A stretch of DNA of 64,000 bases from Chryseobacterium sp. Its GTDB lineage: Bacteria > Bacteroidota > Bacteroidia > Flavobacteriales > Weeksellaceae. The DNA lies in the NCBI GenBank assembly GCA_031286615.1, contig JAITUA010000013.1, positions 248,001 to 312,000 of the forward strand. The letters are read 5' to 3'. The notes beneath the pieces were generated by a model. It searched no databases. It worked only from the letters and a program-made list of their open reading frames with translations, and had not been told where the DNA came from. A program made the translations under genes and the position numbers. Below are positions 8,462 through 16,643 of this stretch, one piece after another; within the stretch, counting starts at the first letter, position 1, and each line of letters starts with the position of its first letter.

Positions 8462-9769
8462 TTAGAAGCTGAAATTCTTTTGGTACAGCATATATTCTTT
8501 TTGGAACAGAGGAATAGTGCCTTCATATCTGAGAGGAGCTATTCCAAAACCATAAAACATATCAGCCTGGATTTTACCTTTTACAGAAATAACGCCTTTC
8601 CTTTCAGGAATAAATGTCAATCCTAAAGACGAAAGGGCAGAAGCCCTTCCTCTTAATCCGGAATTGGCAATAGGAATAGAAATAAACATAAGTCCTACAG
8701 CTCCTTTTGCTTCTAAGCCTGCTTCAGCAGATAAGTTCCCTTCTGCACTGGTGATGGCAGGTTCTGATTTCTTTTGAAGATTAATATTAATCGCCGGATT
8801 TTTGCTTACAAGAAAGTTGGCATTTCCTTCAAGATCCAAAAGTTGCGCCTGTACTTTCCCTGTAGCCTGTACCCCAAGAAAAGGACCAGCAGAAAGAGTA
8901 GGACTTAAAATCAGTCCTGTAGGTCCTAAAACGATTGGAACAATAGGAATATTCAGGTAGTCTGTAGTACTTGCCGTATAGCCCAGACTTCCCACAATAC
9001 TCGCAGTGCTCTGAAGCTTGATGTCATCCATAATGAGGCTAACATAGAAGTTGGATAAGTGTCCCCATGAGAATGTGATATTATAATCAATCTTTGGCGT
9101 GAATCCTCCTTGTACATTTACAGTGGATGTTCCTGCTGAAGACAGAGGAAATGAAAAGGTTTTATTGAAATTATAACGTTTGAAAGCAATTATTTTTTGG
9201 TTTTGAAGGTTTTTCGCTTCAATAGAAAGTATCTTTTGGTTGATTTGCTCAGAGACCATACCTTCTACAGGGATGTAATTAACCATTCTTCCATCAATAT
9301 TAACGGGAGCTTTACCGGATGGATCATACACTCCGCTCAGTGTTCCGCTATAGATAAATTCTTCAAGTTTTGCGCTGGACGTTTGTACTTTAAATTGGTT
9401 ATTCAGTTTTGAAACAGCACTTACTTTTGAAAGAATGGTGTTTACCTGATCACCTTCTATTTTAGTCCCTACAATAACGGTTCCCACCGAAATACTGTCT
9501 GTTTGCGGGGTCATACGGCTAAATGTAATTTCTCCGTCATTATGAGTAGAAATTGCATTTACTGATTCATCATTCAGAATAATAACATTCTTCTGTAAAG
9601 TCAGATTTCCCAAAGTCTTCATTTGAACAGACTCTGCGGGTTTTTCAGCAGGCAGATCGGCAGGATCATCCTGAGAACAAGACGTTAAAAGAAACAAACA
9701 GAAAATAGATAAAAGAAAAGTAAAGTAAAAATTTCTGTTGATTTTGAAGTGGTTAGATTTCATTTTCAT
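8462..9769 (-). CDS. 435-aa lipoprotein of unknown function
   Basis: A lipoprotein signal peptide is clear (FCLFLLTSC before SQDD), placing it in the periplasm or at the outer membrane. A second ATG at 9763 could also be the start. The rest is beta-rich, with an alternating hydrophobic pattern (TFSWGHLSNFYVSLIMDD, GPTGLILSPTLSAGPFLGV), but no known domain is recognised. The C-terminal ~120 residues could be a beta-sandwich. It stands alone between two terminators and no partner can be named. Confidence 0.75.
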   Translation of the reverse strand: MKMKSNHFKINRNFYFTFLLSIFCLFLLTSCSQDDPADLPAEKPAESVQMKTLGNLTLQKNVIILNDESVNAISTHNDGEITFSRMTPQTDSISVGTVIVGTKIEGDQVNTILSKVSAVSKLNNQFKVQTSSAKLEEFIYSGTLSGVYDPSGKAPVNIDGRMVNYIPVEGMVSEQINQKILSIEAKNLQNQKIIAFKRYNFNKTFSFPLSSAGTSTVNVQGGFTPKIDYNITFSWGHLSNFYVSLIMDDIKLQSTASIVGSLGYTASTTDYLNIPIVPIVLGPTGLILSPTLSAGPFLGVQATGKVQAQLLDLEGNANFLVSKNPAININLQKKSEPAITSAEGNLSAEAGLEAKGAVGLMFISIPIANSGLRGRASALSSLGLTFIPERKGVISVKGKIQADMFYGFGIAPLRYEGTIPLFQKEYMLYQKNFSF

Positions 9770-9892
9770 ATACAGTGATTTTAAGTTTTATCTAAATTAG
9801 GTGAATTATTTAATACATACAAAAGAATAATGTTAAACTAGTGTCAATAACATAATGAATTTCAGTAATGTTTTTTAAATATAGAAAAGAAA

Positions 9893-9916
9893 AACCCGCT
9901 ACGATGATAGCGGGTT
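9893..9916 (-). terminator. Terminator after pepT/TonB-like operon
   Basis: The stem AACCCGCT / AGCGGGTT, with an 8-nt loop, is followed on the minus strand by TTTCTTTTC. Confidence 0.7.
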
Positions 9917-9923
9917 CTATGTA

Positions 9924-10490
9924 TTATTTTTTAAAAGTCAATGCTAAAGGAACAGAAACATTAGAAGAGACTGGTTTTCCTTTGTCTTCTGCCGGTTTCC
10001 ACTTGCCTTTATCCTTCATACGGTAAAAAGCCGCTTCAATAAATGCATTTACATCTTCATTATTCCCTTTTACATTAGGATCCAGAGCATTTCCCTTAGA
10101 ATCAACAACAAAGGTGATTGTTGCTTTGTAAGTATCCAGAGAAAAGTTTAAAAAATCAAGATCCACAGCGTCATATAATAATTTTTGAAAGCCTGCTTTG
10201 CCTTTATCATATTCAGCTCCTTTAGTGACTTTTACTTTTGACGGAGGATCTGCAGCGATCATTTTCTGATCTTCAAGAGAAGCTTTATCCAAAGCATCTT
10301 TGTAAGCCGTTATTTTATCTTCTGTCAAAAGCCATTCTTTCTTCGTTCTTAAATCATTAGGCTTAGGATATTTGTTATACAGAGCCGTTTTCTTTCTTTC
10401 ATAGCGTGAATCTGCCCGTTGAAATTCAGAAATCTGGGCACTGCCGAAAATAAAAGTGAAAATGAATGCTGATGCTAAGACCTTTTTCAT
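9924..10490 (-). CDS. secreted TonB-C-like protein
   Basis: A 188-aa protein with a signal peptide (MKKVLASAFIFTFIFGSAQ) and a C-terminal region (ATITFVVDSKGNA ... KGKWKPAEDKGKPV ... VPLALTF) with the TonB C-terminal-domain pattern. The middle is charged and probably helical. It begins 6 bp after pepT and shares its terminator, so the two appear cotranscribed. The role is unknown; it is one of three stand-alone TonB-C-like proteins in this window. Confidence 0.7.
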   Translation of the reverse strand: MKKVLASAFIFTFIFGSAQISEFQRADSRYERKKTALYNKYPKPNDLRTKKEWLLTEDKITAYKDALDKASLEDQKMIAADPPSKVKVTKGAEYDKGKAGFQKLLYDAVDLDFLNFSLDTYKATITFVVDSKGNALDPNVKGNNEDVNAFIEAAFYRMKDKGKWKPAEDKGKPVSSNVSVPLALTFKK

Positions 10491-10496
10491 GATTTA

Positions 10497-11744
10497 TTAA
10501 GCTTTTACAATATTAATAATTACTTCAGTTGCTTTTTCCATACTTTCAAGAGCTACATATTCGTAGGGCCCGTGGAAGTTGATTCCTCCTGCGAAAATAT
10601 TCGGGCATGGAAGTCCCATATAAGAAAGCTGAGCACCATCCGTTCCTCCTCTGATTGCTTTAATTTTAGGCTCAATACCAGCTTCAGTCATTGCTTTTGC
10701 AGCAAGATCTACAATATGCATTTTACCTTCAAACTGCTGCTTCATGTTTCTGTATTGCTCTTTGATCTCCACTTCTGCAGTTCCTTCACCGTGCTTTTGA
10801 TTGAATTCAGCGATTTTAGCTTCCATGAACTTCTTTCTGGCTTCAAATTTATCTGCATCATGATCACGGATAATGTATTGAAGTTTAGCCTCAGAAATAT
10901 CCGCTGTAATATCCATTAAATGATAGAAACCGTCAAAGCCTTTTGTTGTTGAAGGAGTTTCGTTAGCTGGAAGCATTTGAGCAAATTCAGCCGCTAAAAG
11001 AGCTGCATTGATCATTTTTCCGTAAGCATAGCCTGGGTGAACGCTCAATCCGTGGATTTTTACCACAGCTCCGGCAGCATTAAAGTTTTCATACTCCAAT
11101 TCTCCAACTTCTCCACCATCCATTGTATAAGCCCATTCTGCACCAAATTTAGCTACATCAAATTTATGAGCTCCTCTTCCGATCTCTTCATCCGGAGTAA
11201 ACCCTATAGCAATTCTTCCGTGTTTGATCTCAGGGTGAGCGATAAGATATTCCGCAGCCGTTACAATTTCTGCACAACCCGCTTTATCATCAGCCCCAAG
11301 AAGCGTATTCCCGTCAGTAGTAATTAATGTCTGACCGATATATTTTTTTAAACTTTCAAATCTTGAAGGCGATAATGTGAATCCCGTAGTCTGGTTCAAA
11401 AGCAGATCATTTCCGTCATAATTTTTCCAAACCTGAGGTTTTACATTTTCTCCGCTGAAATCCGGTGAAGTATCATAGTGTGAAATAAATCCGATGGTAG
11501 GTCTGTCATCATTTTCAAGGTTAGAAGGAACATATCCCATAATATAACCATGCTCATCAATTGAAACATTTTCCAGACCGATCGTTTTCAGCTCTTCAGT
11601 AATATAATTGGCAATATCCCACTGGCGAGGAGTAGAGGGTGTTGTTTCACTCTCTGCATCGCTGGTTGAATATATTTTTACATAGCTAAGAAAACGGTTC
11701 AGTAATTTCTCTTTCCACAATGGGTTGAATTCTATTGTACTCAT
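10497..11744 (-). CDS. pepT: peptidase T (tripeptide aminopeptidase)
   Basis: A 415-aa M20B metallopeptidase that removes N-terminal residues from tripeptides in the cytoplasm. The metal and catalytic blocks are in order: GFISHYDTSPDFSG (His/Asp), LLGADDKAG, FTPDEEIGRGAH (Glu general base and ligand), TMDGGEVGELEYENF, and a C-terminal INFHGPYEYV with the last His ligand. The length is normal. It is first in a two-gene minus-strand operon with a TonB-like gene. Confidence 0.95.
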   Translation of the reverse strand: MSTIEFNPLWKEKLLNRFLSYVKIYSTSDAESETTPSTPRQWDIANYITEELKTIGLENVSIDEHGYIMGYVPSNLENDDRPTIGFISHYDTSPDFSGENVKPQVWKNYDGNDLLLNQTTGFTLSPSRFESLKKYIGQTLITTDGNTLLGADDKAGCAEIVTAAEYLIAHPEIKHGRIAIGFTPDEEIGRGAHKFDVAKFGAEWAYTMDGGEVGELEYENFNAAGAVVKIHGLSVHPGYAYGKMINAALLAAEFAQMLPANETPSTTKGFDGFYHLMDITADISEAKLQYIIRDHDADKFEARKKFMEAKIAEFNQKHGEGTAEVEIKEQYRNMKQQFEGKMHIVDLAAKAMTEAGIEPKIKAIRGGTDGAQLSYMGLPCPNIFAGGINFHGPYEYVALESMEKATEVIINIVKA

Positions 11745-11845
11745 CAGATATCATAAATTTTAACAAAGTTAGCAAATTTGATGCTGAGAATACCTTATTT
11801 GCAATTTAATATCAGTTATTGAAATTATAAATCAGATATAAATCT

Positions 11846-11872
11846 TTGAAAATCAAAATAGTGTTAGCTTTG
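11846..11872 (+). promoter_or_regulatory. Possible Bacteroidota-type promoter for HMG-CoA lyase gene
   Basis: TTG (11846-11848) and TAGCTTTG (11865-11872), separated by 16 nt, approach the flavobacterial consensus TTG-N17-23-TAnnTTTG. A second -7-like box (TATATTTG, 11905-11912) lies closer to the start codon. Confidence 0.4.
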
Positions 11873-11931
11873 TATGTACACTGTACCAAATTGTTTAGTT
11901 TTATTATATTTGAGAAAATCAAAAAGTAACA

Positions 11932-12780
11932 ATGTTTCTTACCGAATGTCCTAGAGATGCTATGCAGGGATGGGGAGAATTTATCCCTACCGATAAAAAA
12001 ATAGATTATATCAACTCCTTGATGGATGTTGGCTTTGATGTATTGGATTGTCTGAGTTTTGTTTCTCCGAAAGCAATTCCACAGATGGCTGATTCTGATG
12101 AGGTAGCCGAAAATATCGATAAATCACGTTCTAAGACGAAAGTTTCTGCGATTATCGGCAATTACAGAGGCGCTGAAAAAGCATTGAAACATCAGTCCGT
12201 TGATATTCTGGGCTTTCCGTTTTCTATCTCAGAAACTTTTCAGCATAGAAATACGAATAAAAGTCAGGAAGAAGCTTTTGATGAAATCATTAAAATGCTT
12301 GAACTGGTAAAAAGTGAAGGAAAACAGCTGAATATCTATTTCTCCATGGCTTTTGGAAATCCATACGGTGAAATGTGGAAGTGGGAAGATGTAGACCTGT
12401 GGGCACAGAGATTTTCAGATATTGGAGTGAAAGATATTTTATTGTCAGATACAACAGGTGTGGCAACTCCCGAAACAATTGCTCTTTTGTTTGAGAAAAT
12501 ACCTTCAAAATATCCTGAAATCAACTTCGGAGGACACTTTCATAACCGTTATGAAGATTCCTATTCAAAATTAAAAGCTGCTTACGATCAAGGCTGCCGA
12601 AGATTTGACAGTGCCATCAAAGGAATTGGAGGATGTCCTATGGCCAAAGATGATCTGGTAGGAAATATGCCTACAGAACAGGTAATCAACTTTATGAGCG
12701 TTGAAAAAGCAGAACATAAACTGAATCTTCTGAATTTTGAAAGCTCTTACAACAAAGCGAAGGATATTTTTCATTTTTAA
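11932..12780 (+). CDS. hydroxymethylglutaryl-CoA lyase
   Basis: A 282-aa TIM-barrel lyase that splits HMG-CoA into acetoacetate and acetyl-CoA (leucine/ketone-body breakdown). The metal- and substrate-binding signatures are present: TECPRDAMQG near the N-terminus, LLSDTTGVATP in the middle, GGHFHNRYED (two His metal ligands), and the active-site Cys loop GIGGCPMAKDDLVGN. It is slightly shorter at the N-terminus than mammalian enzymes but normal for bacteria. The next gene starts 3 bp after its stop. Confidence 0.93.
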   Translation: MFLTECPRDAMQGWGEFIPTDKKIDYINSLMDVGFDVLDCLSFVSPKAIPQMADSDEVAENIDKSRSKTKVSAIIGNYRGAEKALKHQSVDILGFPFSISETFQHRNTNKSQEEAFDEIIKMLELVKSEGKQLNIYFSMAFGNPYGEMWKWEDVDLWAQRFSDIGVKDILLSDTTGVATPETIALLFEKIPSKYPEINFGGHFHNRYEDSYSKLKAAYDQGCRRFDSAIKGIGGCPMAKDDLVGNMPTEQVINFMSVEKAEHKLNLLNFESSYNKAKDIFHF

Positions 12781-12783
12781 GAT

Positions 12784-13389
12784 ATGAAGAGTTTATTTGC
12801 ATTGCTGTTTCTTTTTTTAAGTTTTGTAATAAATGCTCAATTAAAAGAAGTAAAACAATTGAAATCGATAGAAAAAAAATATGATTCTATTTTGATTTCA
12901 TATCAAAAAAAAGCTAAAGACTCATTGTCATATCTTAAAAAGAGCGATAGAAATGAGATTATGGCAAAAGAAGAGGGTATAATTTATCAAATGAAAAAAG
13001 AAGATGAATACGCCCAATTAAAAAAAATAAAAGAAGAAGAACAAGAGTTGGTAAAATTGAATTTGCCGGAAAAACATATAAAGTGTGATGAAGGAGCTGG
13101 TATTCAAATGCCTGATCTTCTGATAAAACCAAAATACAAGCCTACTGTTTCAAGAACCACCAAGCAAACTTCAAAAGGAGATAATAGTGAATTAACAACT
13201 GTTGTTACCTTTAGTGTTACTGCTGATGGATATATTAAAAAAGTAAATGCTGTTGGGAATGATGATGATTTTAATAAGCAGTCGGAGTTAACACTTTATA
13301 AAATTGAAAAAATGACACCCAGATGTATAGGAGGTATCTCTAGAGCTACAATCTATAAATTGCCGGTAAGAATGACTTTTAATAATTAA
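12784..13389 (+). CDS. secreted TonB-C-like protein, Lys/Glu-rich
   Basis: A 201-aa protein with a signal peptide (KSLFALLFLFLSFVINAQ) and a long charged, probably coiled helical region (residues ~20-95). It ends in a TonB-C-like domain (TTVVTFSVTADGYIKKVNAVG ... RATIYKLPVRMTF, given in pieces) with a Cys pair (Cys in KCDEGAG and in PRCIGG). It is 3 bp downstream of the HMG-CoA lyase gene and 9 bp upstream of the sulfurtransferase gene. Base composition is more A-rich than in its neighbours. The function is unknown. Confidence 0.7.
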   Translation: MKSLFALLFLFLSFVINAQLKEVKQLKSIEKKYDSILISYQKKAKDSLSYLKKSDRNEIMAKEEGIIYQMKKEDEYAQLKKIKEEEQELVKLNLPEKHIKCDEGAGIQMPDLLIKPKYKPTVSRTTKQTSKGDNSELTTVVTFSVTADGYIKKVNAVGNDDDFNKQSELTLYKIEKMTPRCIGGISRATIYKLPVRMTFNN

Positions 13390-13398
13390 TTCTATTCT

Positions 13399-14238
13399 AT
13401 GATTTCACCGATAACCTCCCCATCCGAACTCAAAAATCTTCCAACAGAAAACCTCATCATTCTTGATGCAAGAACAGGAAAAGAGGTAAAGCAAAGCTAC
13501 CTTGAAAAACATATTAAAGGAGCCCGATTCGTCGATCTGGATAAAGATCTTGCAGAAATAGGAGAGGATGCTGCTTTTGGGGGAAGACATCCGCTTCCTT
13601 CCATAGAAAAATTTGCAGAAACACTTTCAGATCTTGGAATTGCTGAAAACTCTCACATTATTGTATATGACGATAAAAATGCGTCAAATGCAGCGGCAAG
13701 AGCCTGGTGGATGCTAAGATCTTTCGGATTAGAAAAAGTGCAGGTTCTTGATGGCGGAATGCAGGCTGCAGAAAAAAGCGGATTGGAGTTTTCTTCAGGA
13801 GAAGAGATATTTGATAAAGTTTCTTTAATAAAAAGAGAACAGTGGCTTCTTCCTGTTTCTACTTTAGAAATTGTTGAAAATGAACTTGAAAACGATTCGT
13901 CAACTGTTGTTGATGTAAGAGATGCCTATCGTTATAAAGGGGAATCTGAACCGATTGATCTTGTTGCCGGGCATATTCCTGGAGCGATTAATATTCCTTT
14001 TTCTGAAAATCTTGACGAGAACGGAAATTTCTTGAGCCCGGAAATTTTAAAAGAAAAATACAGCCGGTTATTAGAGGGTAAAGCTGAGCATCTGATCATT
14101 CACTGTGGTTCAGGTGTTACTGCATGTCATACGATCTTAGCTCTGGATTATGCGGGATTCCCCATTCCGGATTTATATGTAGGTTCTTGGAGTGAATGGA
14201 GCAGGAGAGAAGGAAAAGAAATAGGCAAAGAATTATAA
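13399..14238 (+). CDS. thiosulfate/3-mercaptopyruvate sulfurtransferase
   Basis: A 279-aa tandem-rhodanese enzyme. The first rhodanese domain is the inactive type (LDARTGKEVKQSYLEKHIKGA, DAAFGGRHPLPS). The second carries the active-site loop HCGSGVTAC, with the nucleophilic Cys as its first Cys, followed by GFPIPDLYVGSWSEW. The CGSGVT loop matches 3-mercaptopyruvate/thiosulfate sulfurtransferases of the SseA type. It is the third gene of a compact plus-strand run that ends in a strong terminator. Confidence 0.9.
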   Translation: MISPITSPSELKNLPTENLIILDARTGKEVKQSYLEKHIKGARFVDLDKDLAEIGEDAAFGGRHPLPSIEKFAETLSDLGIAENSHIIVYDDKNASNAAARAWWMLRSFGLEKVQVLDGGMQAAEKSGLEFSSGEEIFDKVSLIKREQWLLPVSTLEIVENELENDSSTVVDVRDAYRYKGESEPIDLVAGHIPGAINIPFSENLDENGNFLSPEILKEKYSRLLEGKAEHLIIHCGSGVTACHTILALDYAGFPIPDLYVGSWSEWSRREGKEIGKEL

Positions 14239-14253
14239 TTATAGAAAACAAGA

Positions 14254-14283
14254 AAGGATGTCCGATAAGACATCCTTTTTTAT
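14254..14283 (+). terminator. Terminator after the sulfurtransferase gene
   Basis: A perfect AAGGATGTC / GACATCCTT stem with a 6-nt loop is followed by TTTTTATGG. Confidence 0.8.
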
Positions 14284-14303
14284 GGGTACATGTTACGTTG
14301 TAC

Positions 14304-14447
14304 TTATTTTTTACTCAAGTGAAACAGAGAAATAATAATGAAGCCGATTCCTGTGATAAAAGGAGGTTGTGCTTTCATCTGCGCTCCTAGATAGAGCATA
14401 TAAATACCGAGAAAAGCAAGAACTATCGCTCCAATTTTCTTTGCCAT
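14304..14447 (-). CDS. small membrane protein (47 aa)
   Basis: The reading frame from ATG at 14447 to TAA at 14306-14304 encodes 47 aa with two hydrophobic segments (GAIVLAFLGIYMLYLGA and FITGIGFIIISLFHL) and a basic N-terminus (MAKK). It starts 11 bp after the stop of the DUF59 gene on the same strand, so it may be the last gene of that operon. No family is recognised. Confidence 0.55.
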   Translation of the reverse strand: MAKKIGAIVLAFLGIYMLYLGAQMKAQPPFITGIGFIIISLFHLSKK

Positions 14448-14458
14448 TATTTCCTGAG

Positions 14459-14785
14459 TTATAGCATTCCTAATTCAAACTTCGCCTCTTCACTCATCAT
14501 GTCCTTATTCCAGCTCGGTTCGAAAGTAAGCTCTAAATCTACACTTTTCACATGTTCTACTTCAGCCACTTTATCCTTTACTTCCTGAGGTAGAGTTTCT
14601 GCAACAGGACAATTGGGAGTAGTAAGGGTCATTATAATTTTTACGTCAGCATCATCGGAGATCTGAACATCGTAAATCAGTCCTAATTCGTAAATATCTA
14701 CCGGAATTTCGGGGTCATATACGGTTTTCAGCACACCAATGATTTCCTCACCAATGTCAGCAATTTGATCGTCTGTAAATTTCAT
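14459..14785 (-). CDS. DUF59/MIP18-family iron-sulfur assembly protein
   Basis: A 108-aa single-domain protein. The signatures GVLKTVYDPEIPVDIYELGLIYDV and MTLTTPNCPVAETLP, with a conserved Cys, belong to the MIP18/PaaD/SufT group, which helps insert or mature Fe-S clusters in the cytoplasm. In Flavobacteriia such proteins often sit with suf genes; here it is 3 bp behind a predicted exonuclease gene, far from any suf gene in this window. Confidence 0.88.
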   Translation of the reverse strand: MKFTDDQIADIGEEIIGVLKTVYDPEIPVDIYELGLIYDVQISDDADVKIIMTLTTPNCPVAETLPQEVKDKVAEVEHVKSVDLELTFEPSWNKDMMSEEAKFELGML

Positions 14786-14788
14786 TTT

Positions 14789-15490
14789 TTAATCTAGATT
14801 GATATTCCTTTTCAACAAATCTTCCTGACGCATGCGCCGGAAAATATTTGCCAAAGTTAAGACATCTTTTTCACAATAGTCTACAATTCTCTGCAAGTCT
14901 TTTTCTATGTAGTAAATTGATGAAACCATTGAGCCGTCAATATCATCCTTCGGGGTGGGAATTCCAAAGACATGAGCCAGCAATTCCAATGATACAAAAC
15001 TTTTATAATCCCCAAACTTCCACAGTTCCATAGTATCTATATGAGGAACTTCCCAGGGTTTCTTTCCAAACATCTGAAACGGAGCCGGAGGAAGCATCCC
15101 GTTGATAAGATATCGTCTGGCAATCCATGGGAAATCAAATTCTTTTCCATTATGAGCACAGAGAATAACATTTTGAAGTCTTGGGCTGTTGAAGATTTCG
15201 CCAAATTCCTGAAGCATTTTCTTTTCATCGTGCCCGGAAAAGCTTTTTATTTTAAGTGTTTCATTCTTTTCAAGCATTCCGATGGAGATACAGATGATTT
15301 TTCCAAACTCGGCCATAATACCGGCCCTGTCATAAAACTCTTCTGCGGAGATATCTTCTTTTCTTTGAAATCTGGTCTTTTTATCCCACAGATATTGCTC
15401 TGTTTCAGATAAGTCGTCCCAGGATCCTGCCTGTGGAACGGTCTCAATATCAAGGAATAAAACTCTTTCTAAGGGTATGTTCTGTATCAT
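14789..15490 (-). CDS. 3'-5' exonuclease (DEDDy, PolB-like)
   Basis: A 233-aa protein with the three exonuclease motifs of the DnaQ-like fold: Exo I FLDIETVPQ (Asp14, Glu16), Exo II HNGKEFDFPWIARR, and Exo III DYCEKDVLTLANIF, whose Tyr-x3-Asp spacing marks the DEDDy type. This corresponds to the stand-alone 'predicted PolB exonuclease-like' family; a role in DNA or RNA end trimming is inferred. It lies 3 bp upstream of the DUF59 gene and 19 bp downstream of the CsaA-like gene, in one minus-strand operon. Confidence 0.88.
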   Translation of the reverse strand: MIQNIPLERVLFLDIETVPQAGSWDDLSETEQYLWDKKTRFQRKEDISAEEFYDRAGIMAEFGKIICISIGMLEKNETLKIKSFSGHDEKKMLQEFGEIFNSPRLQNVILCAHNGKEFDFPWIARRYLINGMLPPAPFQMFGKKPWEVPHIDTMELWKFGDYKSFVSLELLAHVFGIPTPKDDIDGSMVSSIYYIEKDLQRIVDYCEKDVLTLANIFRRMRQEDLLKRNINLD

Positions 15491-15509
15491 ATGCGTTTTT
15501 ATTTGCTGT

Positions 15510-15857
15510 CTATCCTACCTGCATTCCATTTTTTGTAGGTAATGAAGGGGTTAAAAGAGTGACATCTTTTTTGTCCTCACCATACAATCCCAATACCAGA
15601 CACTCGCTGAAGAAGTTAGCAATCTGTTTTTTAGGGAAATTGACTACCGCTAAGATCTGCTTTCCGATAAGTTCATCTTTTTTATAAAGAGAGGTTATTT
15701 GTGCAGAGGATTTTCTGATTCCTAAATCTCCAAAGTCTATTTCCAGCTGGTAAGATGGGTTCCTGGCCTTTTCAAAATCATTTACTGAAAGGATAGTTCC
15801 ACATCTGATGTCAATTTTTTCAAAATCAGCCCAGGTGATATCTGGTTTTGTTGTCAT
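15510..15857 (-). CDS. CsaA-like tRNA-binding protein
   Basis: A 115-aa OB-fold protein. 'IDIRCGTILSV', 'YQLEIDFGDLGIRKSSAQIT' and 'KQILAVVNFPKKQIANFFSECLVLG' (in pieces) follow the CsaA/MetRS C-terminal tRNA-binding domain, which acts as a dimer in the cytoplasm. CsaA has been described as a chaperone-like protein in Bacillus. Its ATG overlaps the stop of the upstream HExxH-protein gene by 4 bp. Confidence 0.85.
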   Translation of the reverse strand: MTTKPDITWADFEKIDIRCGTILSVNDFEKARNPSYQLEIDFGDLGIRKSSAQITSLYKKDELIGKQILAVVNFPKKQIANFFSECLVLGLYGEDKKDVTLLTPSLPTKNGMQVG

Positions 15858-16363
15858 GGTAATTCGTTGATTAAATGTTCTACTTCTGTTTTCTGTTCTG
15901 CATATTTTTGTTGTAAGTCTGAACCTTCACCCATTCTTTTGTAATATTCCAACGCTTTCCCGCCGAAGAATTTTTTATGGAAATCCGAAACCTCCGGGAT
16001 TTGTGGGAAAACTTTATGAAAAAGCATCTCATAATACGCCTGAAATTCTCTTTCATTTTTGTCTTCAATTACATGTCCAGGAGCTTTCTGTCTTACGTGA
16101 AGCATTTCATGGGCTACCATATTAAGGACAAGGTTCAGGTCAAAATCAAATAAATTTCGTGGGATCATTACAGTCTGTGGCCCACCCAATTCACCTTCTG
16201 CAGTAAGAAGCATCGAGGTAGGAGAAAGTTCTTCTCTGAAGCCAAATCCGGCAAAGTTTTCATGCTCCAGTTCAAAAGAATGAATCAGATATTTTGCTGC
16301 ATCCAGAATCTGGTTGTGTTCTTTGTAGGCCTCAAGGTGTAAGTTGATCTGCTCGAAATTCAT
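15854..16363 (-). CDS. small HExxH putative metalloprotein
   Basis: From the preferred start at 16363 the product is 169 aa and cytoplasmic; an ATG at 16384 would add seven residues without a clear reason. It carries one HEMLH zinc-binding motif within LNMVAHEMLHVRQKAPGH, followed by NEREFQAYYEMLF, which may supply a third ligand. This SprT-/zincin-like layout suggests a metalloprotease, but no family is certain. It appears to head the minus-strand operon with csaA, exonuclease and DUF59 genes, so it is probably a housekeeping gene and not part of the toxin island next to it. Confidence 0.65.
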   Translation of the reverse strand: MNFEQINLHLEAYKEHNQILDAAKYLIHSFELEHENFAGFGFREELSPTSMLLTAEGELGGPQTVMIPRNLFDFDLNLVLNMVAHEMLHVRQKAPGHVIEDKNEREFQAYYEMLFHKVFPQIPEVSDFHKKFFGGKALEYYKRMGEGSDLQQKYAEQKTEVEHLINELP

Positions 16364-16446
16364 CTGAAATATGTTTAGTAACAAATGTATTAAAATATTG
16401 AGAATACTAAAGTTTTTCCTCCAAAAGGATAAATATAAAATAATCT

Positions 16447-16643
16447 TTTTTATACGTCAAGCTTTGTCGCTTCTGGGGGTGATCTTTGCTTCAAGAAAAA
16501 CACAGAAAATGAAATCAGACTTAAAAACTGATGGTGGACATCATTTGCCGGAAACTACCAAAAAAGTAATACTAAAACCTGAAGATATTCTACTAAAAAG
16601 AGCTTCAGTTCTCAATCTATTAAAAATCCAAATTACATAAAAA
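16447..16643 (+). repeat. Duplicated ~190-bp leader, copy 1 (upstream of toxin A)
   Basis: This stretch matches 20129-20329 over most of its length. The core TGTCGCTTCTGGGGG and the following TGATCTTTGCTTCAAG form an identical 36-bp block (16465-16500). Further shared blocks are TGCCGGAAAC-like, AAAACCTGAAG, CTACTAAAAAGA and TCTCAA. Both copies end directly at a start codon. It is likely a promoter/5'UTR shared by two island transcripts. Confidence 0.8.
16509..16640 (+). CDS. possible 43-aa leader peptide inside the duplicated leader
   Basis: An ATG at 16509 opens a 43-codon frame (MKSDLKTDGGHHLPET..., ending ...LNLLKIQIT) that stops 3 bp before the toxin A start codon. In the second leader copy the matching ATG (20192) gives only MKLDLKISGGNL before a stop. 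The conserved start MKxDLK may mark a translated leader peptide or a decayed small gene; the different lengths argue against a conserved long product. No homologue is recognised. Confidence 0.3.
   Translation: MKSDLKTDGGHHLPETTKKVILKPEDILLKRASVLNLLKIQIT

Noticed and set aside
15854-16363. HEMLH protein next to the toxin island as a further zincin toxin
   Set aside because: It is on the opposite strand, overlaps the CsaA-like gene by 4 bp in a housekeeping-type operon, and lacks a toxin scaffold or immunity gene.
16371-16508. Upstream extension of the leader mini-frame to 89 codons
   Set aside because: The first part lies outside the duplicated leader and includes promoter-like A/T DNA; only the part from 16509 is shared.
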